From positions 45,054-87,474 of the forward strand of contig JACNLQ010000032.1 in assembly GCA_014381415.1 (NCBI GenBank): a DNA stretch of 42,421 bases, in the 5' to 3' direction. The DNA is from Fidelibacterota bacterium. Lineage in GTDB: Bacteria > Fidelibacterota > Marinisomatia > SCGC-AAA003-L08 > D37C17. The number at the start of each line of letters is the position of its first letter. The stretch's first letter is position 1. The notes under the pieces are model-generated. The model worked only from the letters and a program-made list of their open reading frames with translations. It was not told the DNA's origin and searched no databases. Of the stretch, positions 27,235 to 36,010 are shown in pieces. A program made the position numbers and the translations under genes.

Positions 27235-29490
27235 ATGAAAACTCTATATTCTTTACTATTCCTTCTATTAATTACCTTTCAGGTTAGAGCTCAAGATACT
27301 AACAGCCTAATTTTGCTTCAAGCAAAGGCAGATACCTATTTTGATCAGGGGGATTACAGTAACGCCATTATTGTGTACGAAGATTTATTGGCGGAGCAGG
27401 AAACTGCTTTCGGTAAAGATGATATTCGGGTGGGAGAAACACTAAATCGTCTGGGTGAAATGTATTCTATTACGGGTATGCCAGATATCGCAGATTATTA
27501 TTTTCACCAGGCAATAATATTATTTAAAAAATCATTTCAATCAGAACAAATTGTCTTAGAGCAGCCTCTCTTAAACCTATTGAAAATTTACTCCTATCAA
27601 GATGATTCCCTCGGATTACAAATTGTTGAAAACCAGTTACATTCTATTTCCACAATTTTCCAATCTCCCAATAGCATTTATTCTGAATTCGCCTTAGAAG
27701 AGGACACTCTTTTTTCACCTGAAGAAGATATGGCATTTGATAAAATGAATTTGGGAATATCCTATATGGAACATGGTTTATACTCCGAGGCTGCCATTCA
27801 ATTTAATGAAGCATTGGATAATCAAACCGATAATCTGGATTTACAATTTTTTTTGGATTTCTTCCCAGATGATTCCATTCTCACCCAAAATATGACGGAC
27901 GCATTTTCATTCCAAATTAATTATGATACGACCGGTGCTTCCTATTTTTATTTAGCTCTATTTAATTCGTCAAACGAAGATGCATACGAATATATTCTAA
28001 ACTATATTAATACGCAGCCAACAGATTTTAGAGGACTCCTTTTGTATTCAAATTTATTATTTGATAATAACAAATTTTTTGATGCATTGTTCCAATATCA
28101 AAAAGTCTTGTGGCTGGATCCGCAAAATTTGTATGCCCAGATTGGGGTTGGGTTATGCCTGTATCATTTAGGTGAATTTGGAGACGCTGCTTCTGCATTG
28201 ATAAAATCTCTTAAAATTGACCCATATGATCATATTTCCTATTACTATTTAGGATTGTCATTGATGGCAAATGAAAATTTTCGAGAGGCTATACCAAATC
28301 TCACCCAATCTCTTCTTTTAGACCCGGAGAATAGTGATACTTATTTCAATTTAGGAAAGTCATATTATGAATCGGGGAAAATCATTCAGGCCAGAGAAGC
28401 ATTTAACAGAACCATTAATATTAATCCACAATATGGGGCTGCCTTTTACTATCTTGGACTCATCAATGAAAATATAATGGAAATTGAAAAAGCCGTCCAT
28501 GCCTATTCTCAGGCTCGAGAGTATTCTCCTGAAATTGAAGATGTGCATTATAGGCTGGGGATGCTTTTATACCGTACCGGGCAACTTAAACAGGCAATGG
28601 AACCCCTCCGGCAATTCATTATAACGCAACCGGACAGCATTCATGTTTTAAAGGCAATGGGAGAAATTTTTATTTCAGAGAACCGCTTTCCCGAAGCCAT
28701 CGATACCTATAATAGAATTAGGGAAATATTTCCTGAAGAATTGGAAATTAATATTGCCTTGGCAGAATCATATTATCAATTAAAATATTTTGAAAATGCG
28801 ATAAATGTATATAAAAATATTTTACTTTTTGATGATGAAAATTATGAAGTAATGATCAGGATGGGGAGTATTTTTAATGAATTGGGTGAATATAATGAGG
28901 CGGAAATTATATTCAATGAAGCCATAAATTGTACCATTCCAACCATGCAAATGTATTATCAGCTTGCTTTGACTTATGGTAATCAGGGGAAGTTCATGTC
29001 AGCAATTTTGGCATTCCAAGAAGCCCTGTTCCTGAGGCCTGATGATGTAGAAATAAAATACCAATTAGGTGTAGCCTATATGGAAGTGGGCGATTGTAAT
29101 AAAGCAGCTCAATATTTTGAAGAATATGTAGTTCAAAATTTAAAGGATGAAATTGCATTTTTTCTTTTAGGTAAATGTTATTTTGAAATTAAAGATTTTC
29201 CGGCTGCACTTTTAGCATTACAGATAGCCAATAGGCTATCACAAAATGATCATCGAATATTGTATTTTATTGGCAAATCCCTTTCTGGCTTAGATGAAGA
29301 ATTAGATGCTGCACGGACTTTTAGGGAAGCGCTGAAAATTGATCCAGAAGATCCGGAAATATATTTTGCACTGGGAAAATCTTATTATAAACTAAATAAA
29401 AATAAAAAGGTAAAAGAAACTTTAGACATCCTCAATATGCTGGATCGCACCCTGTATAACCAATTGCGTTCTGAAATTAGTGGGAGATAA
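27235..29490 (+). CDS. Large secreted TPR-repeat protein
   Basis: This 751-residue protein has a signal peptide (MKTLYSLLFLLLITFQVRAQ). From residue ~30 to the end it is made almost entirely of 34-residue TPR hairpins (for example YYLGLSLMANENFREAIPNL; VEIKYQLGVAYMEVGDCNKA). A non-TPR interruption at about 195-255 (DFFPDDSILTQNMTDAFSFQ) separates an N-terminal from a C-terminal array. Such periplasmic TPR proteins usually act as assembly scaffolds, for example in gliding, secretion or envelope biogenesis. It follows the HAD gene with a 68-nt gap and may be independently transcribed. Confidence 0.85.
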   Translation: MKTLYSLLFLLLITFQVRAQDTNSLILLQAKADTYFDQGDYSNAIIVYEDLLAEQETAFGKDDIRVGETLNRLGEMYSITGMPDIADYYFHQAIILFKKSFQSEQIVLEQPLLNLLKIYSYQDDSLGLQIVENQLHSISTIFQSPNSIYSEFALEEDTLFSPEEDMAFDKMNLGISYMEHGLYSEAAIQFNEALDNQTDNLDLQFFLDFFPDDSILTQNMTDAFSFQINYDTTGASYFYLALFNSSNEDAYEYILNYINTQPTDFRGLLLYSNLLFDNNKFFDALFQYQKVLWLDPQNLYAQIGVGLCLYHLGEFGDAASALIKSLKIDPYDHISYYYLGLSLMANENFREAIPNLTQSLLLDPENSDTYFNLGKSYYESGKIIQAREAFNRTININPQYGAAFYYLGLINENIMEIEKAVHAYSQAREYSPEIEDVHYRLGMLLYRTGQLKQAMEPLRQFIITQPDSIHVLKAMGEIFISENRFPEAIDTYNRIREIFPEELEINIALAESYYQLKYFENAINVYKNILLFDDENYEVMIRMGSIFNELGEYNEAEIIFNEAINCTIPTMQMYYQLALTYGNQGKFMSAILAFQEALFLRPDDVEIKYQLGVAYMEVGDCNKAAQYFEEYVVQNLKDEIAFFLLGKCYFEIKDFPAALLALQIANRLSQNDHRILYFIGKSLSGLDEELDAARTFREALKIDPEDPEIYFALGKSYYKLNKNKKVKETLDILNMLDRTLYNQLRSEISGR

Positions 29491-29670
29491 AGTTCAAATT
29501 TATAATATCCAATAAGATTCTCACCCACCACCCGGCGGATCAGAATGACGGGGTTCCAACTCCTAAGTTCTTAAGTTACCAAGATGCACATCCATTAATC
29601 ACTATTCACTATTAAAAAATCAATAATCCATTTAGATATTCAATAACCATGATTCGATATTCAAGGGTTC
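29491..29670. repeat. Intergenic region with a decayed dispersed repeat
   Basis: AGATTCTCACCCACC...CGGCGGATCAGAATGACGG (about 29515-29551) resembles the GAGATTCTTCGC...GAATGACAGG repeats at 35301-35509. The rest is AT-rich with ATTCAATAACCATGATTCG-type near-repeats. I see no gene. Confidence 0.35.
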
Positions 29671-31007
29671 CTACCTTGCCAACGACCCCATTGGGTCCCA
29701 GGGATTCAGGGCAACAGGCTCACGGTCAAATATATCCAGTACTTTTTTCCCGAGATACTTTTTATCTATGACAACCTCATAGGTATATTCATCGAACCAC
29801 TTATCGGTCATGAGCATATACCCCTTATCACCCCCTTTTTCTCCCCAACTGTTTTCAATCCGCCATTTTATGGATTCACTACCTTTCATATCCACAGCAG
29901 TGAGCAACATGGCATGGGTCATTACGCTGTCGCCATATTCCAACTTGGCTTGTTTATCCATTTTAAATTCGGTGTTAAACAGTAGTTCATAATCATAGAG
30001 ATCCATATCCATAACCCCCAAATCACGGTGAAACATTTTAGAGACATCACAGCCAAACCAAACAGCTTCTCCTGATTTTATGGATTTTGCTGCTGCACGT
30101 TTCATCACTTCAATTTCAACATTACCATAAGAAATATCCTGACCTCCAGTGACATTGCCTAAATAACTGACAGTATAATGTTCATTCATTTTTTTATTTG
30201 ACATGGGGCAGTGAATGAGGCAGACTTTATCTTTTAAGGCTATATCCACATGTTTATTATAAAAATCCAATGGAGTCAAATTATTGATACGTTTGAATTT
30301 TTTCTTCTTATCGCGAAATTGCCAATCAAAAGTTTCAGGGGGTGTTCCCAGGCAAATACAGAGCATATTATAAATTACTGCCAACATATCTTCTTTTACT
30401 TTACGAAGTTCAGTTAACTTGGCTCCTTTGTCATGCATTTCCCGTAATTGCGATGCATATTCCCTTAACTTTCGTGTTACAAAACGATTCATCATTCGTG
30501 AATGGCTACTCTGAAAACTTTCTGGCATGGCAGACTGAGGCATGACCCCATATTTTTCCATGAGATTCACAAACATATCCCATTGTCCACCATCTCCAAT
30601 AGGATCACCAACCATGACATGATACGGCTATCAAAAGATTCATCTAAAGTTGCCAGTATATTTTCTAAAAAGTAATTTGATTTTTCCAGCTTATCGCAGA
30701 ACATGAAATAATTTTGCGAGAATTCAAAATCCATTAATTTATACTTATCACATATAGCAAAACGCATGAGATTTAATCCCGCAAAACCCCAACATCTGCC
30801 ACTGGCTTTCTGATTGGTAACTTTCTTCATCTCATTGGGAATAGTATGGGAATAAGTATGATCTACTTTGCGAAAAGCGTCCCAGTCCATGGCAACATCC
30901 AGCATACTGGTTCTGGTGAGGGCATTTCGTGAAAGTTTATTGGTGGGGCTACTCTTAAATGTTTTCTGAAATGATTTAATATTGGTTTTTGATATGGCTG
31001 CTTGCAT
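29671..31007 (-). pseudogene. Bleomycin hydrolase/aminopeptidase C (peptidase C1B), frameshifted
   Basis: Two overlapping frames make one ~445-residue C1B peptidase. The N-terminal part (31007 down to about 30610) holds the active-site QKASGRCWGF with Cys72. The C-terminal part (about 30610 down to 29671) holds DGGQWDMFVNLMEKYG, the histidine in VMTHAMLLTAVD and the asparagine in RIENSWGEKGG. The frame breaks between RIMSWLV and GDPIGDGGQ. There, the DNA reads TGGTTGGTGAT on the minus strand. Adding one GGTT unit restores a frame that matches the family length, so a 4-bp slippage deletion is the simplest cause. It could be true inactivation or a sequence error. An AAAGGA site precedes the ATG. 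Confidence 0.82.
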
Positions 31008-31034
31008 GGTATTTCCTTTTATTTATCTATTGTG

Positions 31035-31107
31035 AGCCACCGAGAGGAGTTGAACCCCCGACCCAATCATTACGAATGATTTGCTCTACCAACTGAGCTA
31101 CGGTGGC
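31035..31107 (-). tRNA. tRNA-Thr (anticodon CGU)
   Basis: A 73-nt cloverleaf can be drawn on the minus strand. The acceptor stem is GCCACCG/CGGTGGC, the D arm GCTC-AGTTGGTA-GAGC, and the anticodon stem AATCA/TGATT with loop TTCGTAA (anticodon CGT). A 5-nt variable loop is followed by a T arm GGGGG-TTCAACT-CCTCT with two wobbles, and a T discriminator. CCA is not encoded. The frameshifted peptidase gene begins 28 nt downstream on the same strand. A tandem repeat abuts the 5' end. Confidence 0.93.
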
Positions 31108-31279
31108 AATTTATTTACCAACTGCCTGTCCATCGTAGCCTGCGAAGATGGAAGCTACGGTGGCAATTTATTTACCAACTGCCTGTCCATCGTAGCCTGC
31201 GAAGATGGAAGCTACGGTGGCAATTTATTTACCAACTGCCTGTCCATCGTAGCCTGCGAAGATGGAAGCTACGGTGGCA
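31101..31279. repeat. 57-bp tandem array containing tRNA-Thr 5' fragments
   Basis: Three consecutive 57-bp units (31101-31157, 31158-31214, 31215-31271), almost perfectly identical, are followed by 8 bases of a fourth. The first unit overlaps the tRNA 5' end. Read on the minus strand, each unit has tRNA-Thr bases 1-12 (GCCACCGTAGCT), then an inserted palindromic segment (TCCATC...GATGGA), then CAGTTGGTA, which is tRNA sequence again. As 57 is divisible by 3, a spurious repetitive reading frame runs through it. Confidence 0.9.
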
Positions 31280-31315
31280 ACTTATCAATAGGTGTAATTT
31301 ATTATAATCATGGGA

Positions 31316-32308
31316 TTAATTTTTAGGGATTAAACGATATTTCTGCTTGGGACTACGAGGACTTTCAGGATTTTGCATTTCAATAAGCCCTCTTTCCAAT
31401 GCTGGATTTAAATAATTATCTCTAAAGGTAGGGCGGTGAGCTAAGTTTAACTTGTCCATTAATTCACTTCTACTTAACCATCCAATACCCATTATCTGTA
31501 ATAACTTTTTTACTTGGTCGGTTACTTGGTCGGTTACTTGGTCGGTTGAAATTGCATCTTCAATAGATTTATAGAGAATATTAAGCATGAATTCTATAAA
31601 GCATGTGCTCTCTCCCTCCTTTCCTGATTGCTCCAATACATTATAATATTCTTGTTGATGCTCTCTAATTACAGATTCTACGGGCAGTGAAGAAAACACT
31701 GGCTTATATTGATGTAAAATTAATGTCTGCCACAATCTTCCTATTCTTCCATTTCCATCAATAAATGGATGAATAAATTCCAGCTCATAATGAAAGACAC
31801 AACTTTGAATGAGTGGGTGAACATCCGTGTCATTCAACCAATTAAATAAATCTTCCATTAACGGTTTTACCTGATTATGAGGAGGTGCTATATGTATAAT
31901 TCCCCCTGCTCCGCCAACACCTACATCTTTAGTTCTAAAATTACCTGCTCGTGTTAAAATTTCATCCATGAGCATCTTATGGGCAAGTAATACATCATTT
32001 ATTTCATAAGGATTAAATTGAATTATATTCTCATAAACTTTAATGGCACCCTTCACTTCTGCAATTTCTTTTACCGACCCAATTACTCGTTTACCCTCTA
32101 AAATTGCAGTGACCTTTTCAATACCTAAAGTATTTCCTTCTATTTCAAGTGTACCCGTTATGGTCTTTATTTTATATTCTTTACGAAGTTTGGGAGTAAT
32201 AATTTTAGGTTCTAATATTTCATATTGTGCAATTAAAGCGCTAATTTGGCTCACTAAATCCAAAATTTTATTAGATATAGAAAAAGGAGGTGTATATTTT
32301 TCAGGCAT
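31316..32308 (-). CDS. Fic-family AMPylase-like protein
   Basis: This 330-residue Fic protein carries the full catalytic motif HPFIDGNGRIGRLW. Upstream, TLEIEGN fits the (S/T)xxxE(G/N) inhibitory helix, placing it in the class with an N-terminal self-inhibitory helix. The C-terminus (about 285-330) looks like a winged helix (SRSELMDKLNLAHRPTFRDNYL). Between them sits VTDQVTDQVTDQ, encoded by three perfect 12-bp repeats. Fic proteins transfer AMP to target-protein hydroxyls; the target is unknown. It is next to a tRNA and a repeat array, a typical place for accessory genes. Confidence 0.92.
   Translation of the reverse strand: MPEKYTPPFSISNKILDLVSQISALIAQYEILEPKIITPKLRKEYKIKTITGTLEIEGNTLGIEKVTAILEGKRVIGSVKEIAEVKGAIKVYENIIQFNPYEINDVLLAHKMLMDEILTRAGNFRTKDVGVGGAGGIIHIAPPHNQVKPLMEDLFNWLNDTDVHPLIQSCVFHYELEFIHPFIDGNGRIGRLWQTLILHQYKPVFSSLPVESVIREHQQEYYNVLEQSGKEGESTCFIEFMLNILYKSIEDAISTDQVTDQVTDQVKKLLQIMGIGWLSRSELMDKLNLAHRPTFRDNYLNPALERGLIEMQNPESPRSPKQKYRLIPKN
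31512..31547. repeat. 12-bp x3 in-frame tandem repeat in the Fic gene
   Basis: ACTTGGTCGGTT occurs three times without change and encodes VTDQ per unit in the linker between the Fic domain and the winged helix. Copy number change would keep the frame and alter only linker length. Confidence 0.85.
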
Positions 32309-32491
32309 TTTTTTTCTCTATATCTATTTTGTTTTGATTTCTATGCTACCCATATTCATAATTTAAACCCAATCATCAATATTTGAAGACCTAATCATGG
32401 TAAAAAAACAGAGGTGAGTAAGGGGGTTTGATTTTGATGATTAAACCAAGTAAATTACCTGTATTGAGTTTCATTAAAAAAAAAGCCATCA

Positions 32492-33868
32492 ATGAGGTAC
32501 CCTTATATGCGTTTATCTATTTTTATATTATTACTATCAGTTGGTTTTCCATCATCTATTGAAACCACCCAACAGAATTATGTGGATGTATCAAAGACGT
32601 CAGATTTTATTCTTGATGGTCAAACTTTTACTGTAAGTATTTACATTGAATACGATATTTCTGCAGAACGAAATGAGTTATATATTCTTAATTCATCGGG
32701 TACGCAAGTTTGGTATTATCAAGGAACATATAGTGATTCGGAAACTGTACAAACTTACGATATAAATTTACCCGAAGGAGTTTATACATTTTTTATTACT
32801 GATTGGGCGGGTGATGGAATCTGTTGTGATTTTGATCCTGCAGAAAATGGTGATTTTGAAATTAGAGTAGATGGGGAATTAATTACACCACCAATTTGGA
32901 ATTGTAATCAAACTACCACGTGGGATTGTAATGGAAATTTTGGATATGAGTATTCTATTGAATTTATAATTGCTCAATGCTCTAGTGGAGAAATACCAGA
33001 TTGTGATGGTAATTGTTGTTCCGAAAATAACATTGGTGGTACATGTGATTCTAATGCTGGTTGTAATTTTAATTGCCCTGCACATAACTGTGATGATGGT
33101 ACTTGTGGTGTTTTGGTAGAATGTGATGCGGGTGATTGGCCGGTACATGATACGTGGATGTTATATAATTCTAATGGCGTTGAAGTTTTATCTGGTGGGT
33201 GTCCATATTTGGAATGTTTTGATCATTTAGTTGGATTTGATACTACAGATATGGCAGTTTGTGAATGTAGCACATTCCATGGTTGGGGTGGGGATAATAT
33301 ATTAAATATTGGTGAAATTCCGTTTTTTGGAAATAGTGAACCACTTTATGATAAATGTATTTGTGAAACCAATGGTAGTGGATATTGTGGAGACACTTGT
33401 CCACCGGTAGGATATGATTGTTTTAAGGGTACAGCTGATTGTAATGGTATTTGTGGTGGAGATAATCTCAATTGTGTCGAGTGTATGGATGATACTGCCT
33501 GTAACTATGATAGTCTTGCAACAAATAATGATGATTGTGTATTTCCTGAAGAAGGTTATGATTGTGAAGGTAATCAACTCTCAATTGAAGAGGGGGTTCT
33601 ACCATTAAAATATGAAATTACAGAGATATTCCCCAACCCCTTCAATCCAATAACCACCATCTCATTCTCAATACCGCAATCAGGTATGGTTTCACTAAAG
33701 GTATATGATATACAAGGAAGGGAAATATACATTCTTAAAGAAGGTTTTATGGGTGTTGGGTATTACAACCTCAATTGGGATGCTTCTTCCCAACAAAGTG
33801 GAATATATTTTGTGAAGATGATTTCAGGAGAGTATGTGGAAATGAAGAAGGTGGTATTGGTGAAATGA
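32492..33868 (+). CDS. Secreted Cys-rich protein with type IX secretion sorting domain
   Basis: Starts at ATG 32492 or, more likely, ATG 32507 (MRLSIFILLLSVGFPSS signal peptide). Residues ~30-160 form a beta domain with the common marine-bacterial pattern SDSETVQTYDINLPEGVY, then ITDWAGDGICCDF. A Cys-rich middle (about 165-355) includes MDDTACNYDSLATNNDDCVF, a short repeat type seen in marine FCB secreted proteins. The last ~80 residues are a type A T9SS sorting domain (IFPNPFNPITTISFSIP ... VSLKVYDIQGREI ... GIYFVKMISG). It should be exported through the T9SS and displayed or released. No enzymatic motif is visible. Confidence 0.88.
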   Translation: MRYPYMRLSIFILLLSVGFPSSIETTQQNYVDVSKTSDFILDGQTFTVSIYIEYDISAERNELYILNSSGTQVWYYQGTYSDSETVQTYDINLPEGVYTFFITDWAGDGICCDFDPAENGDFEIRVDGELITPPIWNCNQTTTWDCNGNFGYEYSIEFIIAQCSSGEIPDCDGNCCSENNIGGTCDSNAGCNFNCPAHNCDDGTCGVLVECDAGDWPVHDTWMLYNSNGVEVLSGGCPYLECFDHLVGFDTTDMAVCECSTFHGWGGDNILNIGEIPFFGNSEPLYDKCICETNGSGYCGDTCPPVGYDCFKGTADCNGICGGDNLNCVECMDDTACNYDSLATNNDDCVFPEEGYDCEGNQLSIEEGVLPLKYEITEIFPNPFNPITTISFSIPQSGMVSLKVYDIQGREIYILKEGFMGVGYYNLNWDASSQQSGIYFVKMISGEYVEMKKVVLVK

Positions 33869-34172
33869 TTTGAGGTTAAATTATTATAGATTTTCCGCTT
33901 ATTTAATTGATTAATATTTTTTGATTAAATATCTATTGGATAAACGAATATAAATTTTAGTTACAAGCAGTAATGTTTTATTATTTAATTATATTTTAAA
34001 ACCCCCGTAAATTTTCCCATGGTCAAAATGAAATATAGTAATCATAGATGACCGCTGTCTTTGAGCGCCGGTCGGCGTTTCCCAAAGATGAGCAACCACT
34101 GATTTGCACCTGCCCAGGAGCAAATAATTTCCCCTATATAATAAATACTAAATCAATACAGGACAAATTGAA
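33869..34172. other. Intergenic region with two compact GC-rich hairpins
   Basis: No gene is seen in these 304 bases. The first ~150 are strongly AT-rich. A GC-rich block at about 34049-34125 then holds two foldbacks. One is CTTTGAG-CGCC-GGTC-GGCG-TTTCCCAAAG. The other (34102-34125) is ATTTGC, A, CCTG, CC, CAGG, A, GCAAAT, near-perfectly symmetrical. They may be REP-like elements or a terminator for the T9SS gene. Confidence 0.4.
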
Positions 34173-35234
34173 ATGAAGAACGCTGTATGGCTGATGGTCA
34201 TTCTTATAGTTGCATGTGCAATTAACTTCTCTATTAAAGATAATAGTAAATTTAACAAACGCATATTCCAGTTTACCTATGAAGTTGAGATTGAAGCTAC
34301 CAATGGTAAAAAACTAGAGGTTTGGATTCCAATTCCTCAATCTAATGAAGTACAAAATATATCTAATTTAACTATTGTTACCGATGGATTGGAATACAGT
34401 ATCAAAGATGAAAAAGTCCATGGGAATAAGTATCTCTATATTTTGGATAAAACTGGCATATCCTCATCTGAAACCGTATCCGTAAAATTTGATGTAATTC
34501 GAAAGGAGCACGGTAGTCTATCTGATAAAAGTGTTAATCCACAGAATTATTTGGGTTCCTACAATACTGTTCCTACCGGGTCACTTTTTTCTAATGTTAT
34601 TGATGAAAACAACCTGTCAAATTCAAATATTCGGGGAATATATAATTTTATCCTTTCCGGTATGCATTACGGAAAACCAAAATCGGTGGATGATATTTAT
34701 TATAGATCCCCCTGGTTAAATTCTGACAGTATCTATGGTAGAAAAGGAGTAACACGGGATGATGTAGTAAAGCTATATCAAAAATCTAATAGCGAAGGCG
34801 GAAATTATACTTTTGGCAATGGCAACTCCATTTATGCCTGTGATATTGGTGTAGGAAACTGCACCGATTACCATTCCTATTTTATGTCATTGGGTCGTAC
34901 TCTGGAAATTCCTGTACGTTTCCACATGGGTTTTCCAATCCCCTCCGGCAGCGAAGGAATAGTAGGTGGATATCATTGTTGGGCGGATTATTTTGTAGAA
35001 GGGGAGGGCTGGTATCCGGTTGATATTTCTGAAGCTGATAAAAAGCCTTCAAAAAGAGACTATTATTTTGGCACTCTTGATCCAAACCGAGTTGATATTA
35101 TGGTGGGGAGAGATTTAATTTTGGAAGGTTATGAACTGGAATCCACCAATTTATTTATCTATCCCCTTATGGAGGTGGATGATGAAATATCAAATGCGTT
35201 TACAAAATCATTCTATTATAAAACACTGCCGTAG
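34173..35234 (+). CDS. Transglutaminase-like domain protein, secreted or membrane-anchored
   Basis: This 353-residue protein has an N-terminal signal or anchor (about 4-20, MVILIVACAINFS; a lipobox-like VACA is possible). The transglutaminase-core motifs are the cysteine in GVGNCTDYHSYFMSLGR, the histidine in GGYHCWADYFVEGEGW and the aspartate in YPVDISEA. A beta-sandwich domain at residues 25-115 (LEVWIPIPQSNE) precedes it, as in many transglutaminase-like peptidases. It probably acts as a cysteine protease or amidase in the envelope. It is monocistronic, between repeat-rich gaps. Confidence 0.87.
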   Translation: MKNAVWLMVILIVACAINFSIKDNSKFNKRIFQFTYEVEIEATNGKKLEVWIPIPQSNEVQNISNLTIVTDGLEYSIKDEKVHGNKYLYILDKTGISSSETVSVKFDVIRKEHGSLSDKSVNPQNYLGSYNTVPTGSLFSNVIDENNLSNSNIRGIYNFILSGMHYGKPKSVDDIYYRSPWLNSDSIYGRKGVTRDDVVKLYQKSNSEGGNYTFGNGNSIYACDIGVGNCTDYHSYFMSLGRTLEIPVRFHMGFPIPSGSEGIVGGYHCWADYFVEGEGWYPVDISEADKKPSKRDYYFGTLDPNRVDIMVGRDLILEGYELESTNLFIYPLMEVDDEISNAFTKSFYYKTLP

Positions 35235-35300
35235 CCCTGAAGAGAGATTACGCTGAGCATTGTCAAAGTGAAGGGGCTCAAACTTATGATAGGGCTAATA

Positions 35301-35509
35301 ACAAACAATTGAGATTCTTCGCTTCGCTCCAGCCTGCCCACCATCATAATTATCATCCAGCAGGTGGGAATGACAGGGGATCGACTGTCATGTTGAGGTT
35401 ACGAAACATCTCAATCATGCAATTGGGGTCAAACAAATTATTGAGATTCTTCGCTTTGCTCCAGCCTGCCCGCCATCGTAATTATCATCAAGTAGGCGGG
35501 AATGACAGG
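35301..35509. repeat. Pair of ~78-bp direct repeats around an inverted relative
   Basis: Copy 1 (35301-35377) and copy 2 (35431-35509) share TTGAGATTCTTCGCTT, GCTCCAGCCTGCCC, ATAATTATCATC-like and GGGAATGACAGG blocks. The hairpin arms are CCCACC/GGTGGG in copy 1 and CCCGCC/GGCGGG in copy 2, a compensated base-pair change. Between them, TGTCATGTTGAGGTTACG and ACATCTCAAT (35387-35415) look like the same element inverted. The whole gap (35235-35588, 354 bp) holds no gene. Confidence 0.75.
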
Positions 35510-35588
35510 TTTAGAAAGGCGTGAGTTACAATCATTTATTGGAAAGTAATAATAATGTGTATATTATTAAAGTCAATAAAGGATAAAT

Positions 35589-35912
35589 ATGAGTGATATA
35601 ATACTTTCAACCACAGATTTTATTCCCGGTAGAGAAGTTTCAGAAATATTGGGAATTGCCAGAGGCAGCACTGTGAGAGCCCGAAACATTGGAAGGGATA
35701 TTTTTGCTGGACTTAAGAATATTGTGGGTGGTGAAATTGAGGAATACACCAAATTGCAGGCTGAATCCCGAGAACAGGCTCTACAGCGTGTAACAGAAGA
35801 TGCCAAAAAACTCGGTGCAGATGCGGTCATTAATATCCGAATGGCTACCTCTGTAATTATGCAGGGCGCTGCTGAAATATTGGTCTATGGTACAGCAGTA
35901 AAATTAAAATGA
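35589..35912 (+). CDS. YbjQ/UPF0145 family protein
   Basis: This 107-residue protein matches the YbjQ (putative heavy-metal-binding) family along its length. It has STTDFIPGREVSEILGIARGSTVRARNIGRD, a central region IVGGEIEEYTKLQAESREQAL, and the signature AKKLGADAVINIR, ending EILVYGTAVKLK. The family forms pentameric rings; its function is unproven. An AAAGGA site precedes the ATG. The stop codon overlaps the start of a 33-codon frame (ATGA), which in turn overlaps msrB, so three genes are probably co-expressed. Confidence 0.9.
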   Translation: MSDIILSTTDFIPGREVSEILGIARGSTVRARNIGRDIFAGLKNIVGGEIEEYTKLQAESREQALQRVTEDAKKLGADAVINIRMATSVIMQGAAEILVYGTAVKLK

Positions 35913-36010
35913 ATCTTTTCTTACTAATCGGATTAATCATTTTAGTCTACCTCATTTACCGCAGGATACAATTAAAAAATGACGAAACCTTTGAAGATAG
36001 AGAAAACTAA
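35909..36010 (+). CDS. 33-residue single-helix membrane peptide
   Basis: This short frame starts in the YbjQ stop codon (ATGA overlap) and ends 32 nt inside msrB. It encodes MNLFLLIGLIILVYLIYRR followed by a charged tail (IQLKNDETFEDREN). The shape is that of a single-pass membrane micropeptide: one hydrophobic helix at residues 2-17, then positive charges that would stay in the cytoplasm. Overlap on both sides implies translational coupling. I know no family for it. It is supported by spacing and composition only. Confidence 0.5.
   Translation: MNLFLLIGLIILVYLIYRRIQLKNDETFEDREN

Noticed and set aside
31101-31279. CRISPR-like array
   Set aside because: The units are contiguous with no unique spacers, and no cas genes are nearby.
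31081-31326. 81-codon repetitive frame (YGGNLFTNCLS units)
   Set aside because: It arises because the 57-bp DNA repeat is a multiple of three; it starts inside the antisense of the tRNA.
33302-33577. Antisense frame in the T9SS protein gene
   Set aside because: It is a shadow of a Cys/Asp-rich coding region with low-complexity Ile/Thr translation.
35309-35524. 71-codon frame in the repeat cluster
   Set aside because: Its two halves are translations of the two direct repeats (SLQPAHHHNYH), not a protein.
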